64,000 nucleotides of DNA from Sweltsa coloradensis. Lineage: Eukaryota; Arthropoda; Insecta; Plecoptera; Chloroperlidae. The DNA lies in assembly GCA_024449915.1 (NCBI GenBank), contig JAMZAV010000097.1, positions 1,302,001 to 1,366,000 on the forward strand, read 5' to 3'. The position numbers and the translations under genes were made by a program. The notes beneath the pieces were generated by a model. That model was not told where the DNA came from and searched no databases. It saw nothing but the letters and a program-made list of their open reading frames with translations. Shown here piece by piece: positions 55,963 to 64,000 of the stretch; position 1 is the first letter of the stretch, and every line of letters begins with the position of its first letter.

Positions 55963-58900
55963 CCCTGCATGAAGACTAACTTAGGAAGTCGTGTCTTCCA
56001 TCTAGAAGTTTGACAGGTGACAAGTGTTCGGGCGCGTACGAACGATCGCAAGTCTTGGAACTAGGTTGACATGAGATGAAACACGCCAGAGTAGGAGCAT
56101 TGACATCGGATATCACTCAGATGCTCAGCGTCAAAGAGCTCGGAATAATTAGACGCTCCTGACTGGTAGTCACTTGTGTATAATTTTCCGTAACACGATT
56201 AGGAAATTAATTATGTAAATCGTATAGTAAGATACAACGAGCACATCACTAATGTCTTCAGTCGCTCGTGCACGCACAAACAATCTATATTTACACTTTA
56301 CACACACACTCACACAATTATACACTTAAATATACATATAACCCCACACACATACATTCATGTTTATGTAATTTGTATAGTCATCTTTATGTAACTAAAT
56401 TTGATATTATATTGTATTGTTATGGTTTGGGAAATTGCACTTGTAGGACATATTTTTGTTCTGTTGTAAAGTGGCCACAAATTATCAAATAAACACAAAC
56501 TTGTCACGTTCAAATGACAAGATCCCGACAAAATGTTCATCGTCACCTCTATACTAATGCTTTATCAAACTTTGAGTATAAATACTTTTTTTTTAACATT
56601 TCAAACGCCAATTTTTACAATCCGTACTGGCCAAGCTCTCCCCAATGCACCTGTATTTTTCAAAATTTCAAACTTCCAACATATTTGTTTAATATAAACA
56701 TGGGTACCCAAAAGAGGGAGAGAAAGTTCTTTAAGCAAGAAATTCTCGAAAAAGAATACAAAAAATAAAATAATAAGTTTCTTTCCATTTTTTAATGTCG
56801 TTATTGGTGGTGATGCCAAGTAAAAGGAGGGATAGAAGACTAAAAATGTGTGCAGTGAATTCTCGTTGGTGGTGTAGATTATTTGTTAGCTTTAAATGAT
56901 TTCAATGACACGGTGAACTTCAAACAGAATCTACGATGACCATAATACGACAAAATACACATTATAATTAATACACGTTATACATTTCATCATCAAAGTC
57001 TAATTTACCGCTGGTTCTCACGCTTCCCATTTGTACATTTAGAAAGCAACTGATTCTTTAAATGTTACTACAATAATGTCGGTTCACCCCAGGAAGCCTG
57101 AACGCTATAACAAAACTGAAGCTTTACTTGGCGGGTGATTCGTATGGTTAGGGTGCATGCAGGTAATTTGAATTTACCTTCGACCTCATTAATCAAGACA
57201 TCATTTCGAATGTAAAACATGGAACCAAGATAACTCAACCCTAGGGGTTAAACCATAGTAGCATTGTGTTCCAATATTAATCTGAAACCAACAAAGGATA
57301 TAGATCTAGGTTAAGTCTACACTGCAGAGTGCACTATGTTGACTCTAAAGATACTTGGATAAATAATCTAGTTAGATGTTTGATATATCAACATACATTT
57401 TTCTTCGACCGAATAAATTGTATTCAGCTCGGAATCGTAAAAAGTGTTTCATACAGACTTTTAAAATTGAAACAACAAATCGTTGAAGAAAATGACTGGC
57501 AAAATATATTTCATGGAAGCCATTGTTTGTAATTCATAACTAATTCTGACTGAGATATATGTAATGTGAATGGGGGTTCTATCAGTTCCTTGTCTGTGAC
57601 TTAATTTAGATAAATAAGCTAACATTTCTGAAAAGCAGTAGCCACAAAACACTGCATAAGTAAAATAGTAATTACTATTGTTAATCAGTGGTTAGTTTGT
57701 GGTTAAGGGAAAATTTTCCTAAATGCAGGGCATATTTATCAGAGTGAGTAATGTAACGGTTTCAACATAAACGCTACAAAAAGTTGATAAAATACATTCA
57801 CCCTTTAAGCTCCTGAAGCGAACAAAAAATCAGCAAGCAAACTTTGCAAGCATGTTTTTTTCAACTTTTCCAGGCGATTCTTTACATCGTGGTCAGCAAA
57901 ACAGACATAAACTGTCTGCTGTATAATTAATTATTTTAATAACGTGAGTCATTTGTAACGACAAAGATATAACTGTGGCGTGATGGCTTTTAGAAAGGGT
58001 GACGAATCTGACAAAAATAGAAAAACCTTCATCGTTACTCGCTTTACGATGTAGGATTTGTTTTCTGTTATATCTGGAATCAGAGTGAAACGAGTTTTGG
58101 GGTGAAACGTGGCCCATAACGCGTCAGTTTAGCATTGTTCAACAGCGGTGAAGTATCGGTTAGCGTTCCAATGCTCGCCGCGCGCCCGGCATGAATCATT
58201 CATAATAAATCTGTATAAAACGAAATCACGAACCATTTTGAATTCATTTGAATCAGTGAATACACGTATAGAAAACCAGAACAAATCATAACTTACGGTG
58301 AAATGGTTGTGTACGGTACGAAGGAAAATGTTGACGTGTGTCAAACAATACGTGAAAAACAAAGTTCGTGGGTTTGACCGGAATCTGATCAGTAGAAGGC
58401 TTACTTGAATAAATCATAGAAACCATTACATGTGACGAGTATATTGTGAGACAGTGTGAAAAAACAAACATATTAATTGAAACTACAATGTAATCTACAT
58501 CCGTATGTGTATTGTACAATGTACATGGGTTTTGTTGGTCAATATGTTTCAGTAGCAATACCATAATGTTCCTCTGGAGCTGATAATAAGTAGGATGTAA
58601 AGTTGTAACGTGTATTCTCGATTTTAATATTCCACGTGAGTTATCGTACACATAAAGTGGATATTATGAAAGTAACAAATTGTAAAGGTTTTAATATAAC
58701 AACATGGCACCATGTGAATGTATGGATGATTTAATGCATCAATTATGATATCGAGTCCCTCATAGATATCACGACTGCTTTATGAAAAATATACTGAATT
58801 AGTAAAAAGTGTAATGGATTTGTGGTTTCAGTTACTAATATCAACACCCTCAACATGTCATCCTTATTGTTAAGACGTAAGATAAGTATTTTCCTAAAAT

Positions 58901-59195
58901 ACATATATTTTTCTGCAGTTCAAATGCTTTTAGTATAACGTTGGCAAGGATTTAGTTTATTAATAAAATATCAATTTTGTCGACTTTTATTATTATTAAT
59001 TAATTTGTTATTAAGATTTAATGTGTCATTACTGTCATTCATTTTAATTCGTCATCTTGGTTATCGCAAGCCCATAAATATGAAACGAATTTTAAAAATT
59101 AATGCTATTAAACTATACAACCCTCTCGTCAGCGCATTGCTCTAGAATGACTGGTGGTGATATGTGTACCGAACTCAAGCAGTAAATGAAACAGT
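55963..59195. other. AT-rich non-coding DNA
   Basis: A CA-rich stretch lies near 56300-56360. The longest minus-strand open frame (58286-58651) has no ATG start or recognisable domain. No gene is called. Confidence 0.35.
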
Positions 59196-59664
59196 AGCCT
59201 TGTTTACATGGAGGACTAAGTACGGAGTTGAGTACGGTTTTTGGTCTCAGTACCACATGTAAACACATGAAATCAGGTACCGGACCGGTTGGGTTCGGTC
59301 CGACGAAATGGTGGGACCGAACCGAAATACCGTACTGAGTACTCACATGTAAACAGCTTCCTGAGAGGGAACCGAACTGAAAAACATGCAGCCTAATTGC
59401 AAATGTCAATAAATAAGTTTCAAAATGTTGTATCTATTTTTCACTTCTGTTCGTTGGGCTCCAACTTCAAATGTAGATCATCCACGCCTAGGCCTGGCCT
59501 TCAATCCTACCCGTATTTACGAAAATGACATGAAAGTAAGGTTGCTGCACCGAATGTCAGTTCAGTTCTAGTTGGGTACTCGACATGTAAACGCTTCAAG
59601 GACATTGGAACCGTACTTAAATTTCAGTACAGTACTGGACCCAGTCCTCCATGTAAACAAGGCT
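59196..59664. mobile_element. 469-bp MITE with 22-bp perfect inverted ends and repeated CATGTAAAC motifs
   Basis: The left end AGCCTTGTTTACATGGAGG is perfectly inverted at the right end. The outermost TA/TA (or AGT/AGT) could be the target duplication. Subterminal copies of ACATGTAAAC recur near 59252, 59346 and 59585 besides the ends. GTACTGAGTAC-type and GGACCGAACC-type motifs also recur on both strands. There is no transposase. Repeated subterminal motifs are typical of hAT-like or P-like elements, but the superfamily is not assigned. Confidence 0.75.
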
Positions 59665-61726
59665 AGTATCTGTCTCATCAGTCACTCTCACCGTGTCCGC
59701 CTGGAGCGCTGTATTCGCCGTGACTCCCTCAACATTACACACCTAAGCTTGCTTAAGGGGGCTCACGCGAACAATGTATAATCAAGCCCCACTTGAGGAT
59801 AATCTTTATCACTCTCGGTCGGTTAGGGGAGTCAATCGGATCCTGATGAATGACTGAATGCGATTGAAGCGAACACCACTCATGCTCTCAAATTGATCGC
59901 AAATCTTTTTCGCTAATACATATTATTGTTTTGTTAGCATTTACTCGGAAAGTAAAATTAATCACGTTTCTCTCCAAAAGGACACAAAATATGTGATTGT
60001 TTTAAATAGTATTTAGATATAAAATTATGTTTCCTTATCTGTACATGAGAAATTTCAATGCAAAACTTTAAATAGCAAATAATGTTATCCACATTAAAAA
60101 GTGCATGACGTAGGCATAATATGATGTCCCCTAAGTTTTCAAGATTCTTGATTCATTATGGAACCTGATTTAATTAAATGTAAGTGGTACTAGTAGAAAC
60201 CTTTCTAATTTGATCAATTTAATGAATATGTAGTATTTTTAGTTTCGTTTATGGTCACGTAAATATTTGTATTGCAGAATAATAATGATTTAAATGTCCA
60301 CCATTTTGGCAACGTCGCAAATTAAGATGAGTATGTGGTCACCCAAAGATTAAATTCTCCTAAATATCCACGCCACACCGATTTCACACGCATTCAAAGC
60401 ATAAACCATAATTTTCCATACCAAAATTTAATTTAAACGACCATACGCCATCAAGTTATTCTACAAATTTCGTTTAACTTGTCAATACAATGGACGCTTA
60501 TTTAAACCGTTCAATGTCCTGTTCTCGAAAGAGATTTAATATTCACAATAAACCAACGGCCAGGTTAAGCTTCCTGGAAGTTCTGGATCACAATCTTTCG
60601 TGCTCCTCACAGCGTAGAACGTGAAAGACGCTTTCTGCGGCTTCACGCGTCGAGCTGGCTCGCTGTGAACACGCACAAGGTGCAAGAAACGTTGCGTGAA
60701 CCACGCCAGGTCACTTCCCAGAAGCCACGCTGTTGCGTATAGACCTAGGCAACCTCAACTTTATCCAGGCCACAGAAATAGGGTTTTTACTATCAAGCGA
60801 TACAAAACAAAACGCGTGATTAATGAATTTTGGAGCTACTTATATAGAGTGTGTTTCACGTTTAACTCGAATTTTGATTTAGAGGAACTTGATGTGTATC
60901 AAGGTCCGCTGTGTCTCCTTGCGCCCGTAGCTTCACTCGTTCGTCGGATGTAAAGTAGGTTCCATAAATGGCCGCTAAGAAATTCTGTGGACCTTAAGTA
61001 TGTATTACCAGAGTTGATTATTAAGTTTCCGCGTTGGAAGCACGCGTCAACCATGAGTTTATAAACTTCTGCCATCAATTACGATTTCCTTCACCACCTA
61101 TTAATCAGACATTTTTCCGTGAATGCTCCCCTCTACCTTCTTTCTAATCACAATGCTTTCATGTATAGTACTCGAGTTTACTTAGGATGGTAAGTCGACT
61201 CCAAAAGCACGACGCGGACTTTACGACCACAGCACCTCATTTTTTTATCTCGGCCATGTAAATAATTGACATACTCGAAACGGTCGATGGGGTGCTACTT
61301 TTTATTGGCAGCCATGTTGTTTCCTCGTAAACCATCAATTCCCGAGGAGTGTTTAAAATAAATCGTATTTCGACGTTCAATGTACCACCTGCCGAGTAGA
61401 ATGGACACGTGCTTACTTACCAGCCATAGCCAGGTAGCTTCTGGAATAATCCAACGGTTTTAAACATGAAGAGAGAAGGGACATTGATTAACTGTATTTC
61501 TGTCTCGAATTGGGACGTTCGAAATGTAAACCCCATTTTGAAATATACTTTTTAGCCTTCAGAAATTGATTTGTGTGATATAATGCAACAAATAAAGTAT
61601 ACACGATTTTAGGCCGCTCTAGCAATGGAGCATGTCTGTACATTCTTAAATGTAAACACCTAAATGATAACTAATTCACTACGATATTGTTTGAATCTTA
61701 ACATTTAAGAGCAGCTTATTCTAAAC
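59665..61726. other. non-coding DNA
   Basis: The stretch at 60560-60780 is GC-richer, without a recognised frame. Nothing else was found. Confidence 0.35.
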
Positions 61727-61922
61727 AAACAAATAAATAAATAAATTGTATTTAGAGTCTACCCACTCAATTATATAACTGATTTTCAGTGGGGGACAGT
61801 AAATCAAAGCGACCAAGCCAACCCTGTAGGCCCTGACGCAATCGACGGGTGAGCGATAACCAACCAAAGATCGATATTTTTAATAGGGAAAATATAGAAA
61901 ATGTATAGCTACGTCATTGGTA
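61727..61922 (-). mobile_element. SINE family A, copy 4, 5'-truncated
   Basis: Minus strand: GATCTTTGGTTGGTTATCGC, the CAGGGTTGGCTTGGTCGC block, CCCCCACTGAAAATCAGTT, ATAATTGAGTGGGTAGACTC, then an AAATA tail. It lacks the tRNA head, as expected from incomplete reverse transcription. Confidence 0.75.
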
Positions 61923-64000
61923 CATTAAAAATCTTTGCCTCAAAATTAAGTTAATACTGATGTAGATATGTTTATGTTACATTATATTAATACGTGTTAT
62001 AAAAACTCTCCTTCTTTATGGTTGATGTTTGCATAACGGTATTTATCTATGTTCTTACCTTTAACAATCATCAGGGGAATGCTCTGAGCCAAATTCTTCC
62101 CCGTCCAAGACGAAGTATTTGAGTATAATTCACAAACACTACAAAAGTATTTCATATAAATGGCGATTGTGTGGCTATTTATTTCCTCATAACATTATAA
62201 GCAGATATGTCATTATATTGAAAACCATTTAACTATTCCACAAATCCAATGTTCTGAATACCGCCAATTTTGGGATAACGACCGTAGGCGTGTACGCGTA
62301 TCGTATTTTATTCCTGACAATAAATCAATACAATGTTTGCACCTGAACAACATTTGTAATCGCCTCACACCAAATAAGTGTTCATTTTGCGATTATCCGG
62401 ACATATTAATCAGCCTCAAAACGCAACGTTTTACAACACGTTTCTTTCTGGTCGTCGACAAAGTATTTTGCGCCTTTCCCTTCAAAGTTCTTCACGTCTC
62501 TTTTCGTCAAGTCATCAATTTGTTTAGGATATTTTCACATCCCTCCTCGATTTCCCGACTTTTCCATCTCCCTCCCGCCCGACTTTTCCACCCGCGCTCA
62601 TCACGTATTCCGACAACAGGGCCAAACGCGTCAAAGTAACACATTCCATTTTCATTTATTCAAGGCATACATTTGGAAGTTGAAGGAGCGCGCGTTGGAT
62701 TCTAGACGCGCATTTAGAACTGTGGACGCCACCGCTGACATCGTTCAAACATAGACTTTTGCGACTCGGAAGAAATCCCAGTTTCTATTTTTACACCCAT
62801 TCACAGCAATGACACGAAATTCTTTGGGCACAGACATAATATGACAGCGTCTAACAATTTTCTTACCTATTATAATGAGTTTAGAATTTGTTCGTTGCGT
62901 TTTAAAACCGTCTAACTTTTTATGTGCATTGTTATGTAAGCATGAACGTATGGAAGAACAAACGAATTGTCTAATTTCCTTAGAAACCTGTATTGCAATT
63001 CTATTTCTTGGTTGGGCGAAAATTCCCGAATGTGAACTCTTGATATTTTATTTACATGTTTCACGAATAAAATGTCCTCGAACAAAACACTTTTGCAACG
63101 GTAAATATTTAATATTAGATACAAGTTTTAACTTACAGTTTACTTACGGCATTCTCAACTTCCGCCCCATATAAGACTTTGTTTTATTCATGAGAAATAG
63201 TGAAGACACACAAACATCATTCATATTTTAGTAAGCTAAATGAAAAAGGTATCCAAAAGAACAAACTGAAAGATGGCCAAGCTTACTGATGAAAAATTTA
63301 CAATATTTTAGGAATGCTTGAGCGTACAAGTCCGCATAAAATTATATTATTTTATTTTCAACGTAGTAAAAAGGTTACACTAGCTTTCGGATTATTTCTA
63401 CTTTTCTGTCTGTACCTAAGTATTCTGATGCCCGCCTTCTGTGAGTTCTCATCTTCTCCCGTGTTTTGTGTTGTTTTTTACTCTTGTTTATGAAAATAAT
63501 AAAAGACTCAACTTCAAAGCACATCGAGTTATTTTGCATTATGAATACTTCATATTATTTGTTGTAGAACGAAATAAAAACATTCTGTATCGCAAAGCTG
63601 CATGTCGATCAAACTTTATGTCTATAGTGCTTGTCTATTGCATTCGTATTCAGAAAATTACTGGAATATTTAAACTGACAGGCACACGTTGTATGTCAGA
63701 ATATTGATCAAGAGAAAATATTAATATATAAATACAAGAAGTATCATCCAATCATTTTTAAACAAACAACACAAGGTCGAGTCGTAATAGATAGCTCATT
63801 TCCAAAATACAATATCTTAACTATTCAGTGATTATTTCTGCTGAATCCTATTAAGAATTTATTATATTTTCAACGAAACTGCACAACAACCCAAATAGAT
63901 AATTTATTTCCAAATTAAAAAAGTTAACAATTTACTTTTTTCTTTCAACTGAATTTTTTCAGGATAAATTATAAGTATAAGAAATAGTCAAATTAATAAC
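61923..64000. other. non-coding DNA
   Basis: A GC- and pyrimidine-rich block lies at 62520-62720 without a credible ATG-started frame. Otherwise AT-rich with nothing recognised. The window ends without a feature. Confidence 0.35.

Noticed and set aside
58286..58651. 121-codon minus-strand gene
   Set aside because: It starts at GTG, is composed of ordinary AT-rich codons, and has no domain, promoter or splice context.

Overview
The window is eukaryotic. It is AT-rich, almost wholly non-coding, full of short interspersed repeats, and has no long intact open reading frame, rRNA gene or convincing tRNA gene. The best guess is an arthropod, probably an insect: pol III tRNA-derived and 5S-derived SINEs, a Penelope-like element, many MITEs and spliceosomal splice sites fit an invertebrate animal. 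Nothing fixes the species.

Only one host gene is moderately supported, as its 5' part. A CpG-rich promoter-like island (about 14.8-15.08 kb) carries an X-box (RFX-type) palindrome and an NRF1-like site and ends in a GTGAGT donor at 15081. A candidate 4-kb intron follows, with a pyrimidine-rich acceptor at 19105. The second exon (19106-19806) has a start codon at 19552 or 19729 and a phase-0 GTGAGT donor at 19807. I do not recognise the encoded N-terminus, and no downstream exon could be recognised. The rest reads as intron or intergenic DNA, with a few GC-richer blocks that could be regulatory.

Mobile DNA dominates what can be named. From left to right: LINE-like 3' tails (0.5, 10.6, 27.1 kb); a tandem array at 13.4-13.9 kb; tRNA-like heads at 14.1, 15.7 and 18.1 kb; two adjacent TIR elements (17.2-18.0 kb); tRNA-SINE family A (19.9, 40.2, 52.5 and 61.8 kb, with a tail at 23.9 kb); a 138-bp MITE (28.2 kb); a 750-bp element with internal tandem repeats (28.7-29.5 kb); a 90-bp-arm inverted repeat with a Penelope-like signature (37.8-38.0 kb); 197-bp direct repeats (38.8/39.8 kb); an inverted pair of Penelope-like 3' ends with a GIY-YIG domain (44.45-45.55 kb); a 5S rRNA-derived SINE (50.0-50.4 kb); three copies of one MITE inside a duplicated composite (51.2-53.5 kb); and a 469-bp MITE (59.2-59.7 kb).

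The most unusual signal is a 15-17 bp word, consensus RACCCGGCACCTCCACCAA, present nine times with an identical 15-base core and unrelated flanks, except where it sits in a local tandem repeat. It reads like the 3' end of a mature alanine tRNA including the post-transcriptional CCA. The four left-hand copies lie on the + strand and the five right-hand copies on the - strand. I cannot explain it by any element recognised here.
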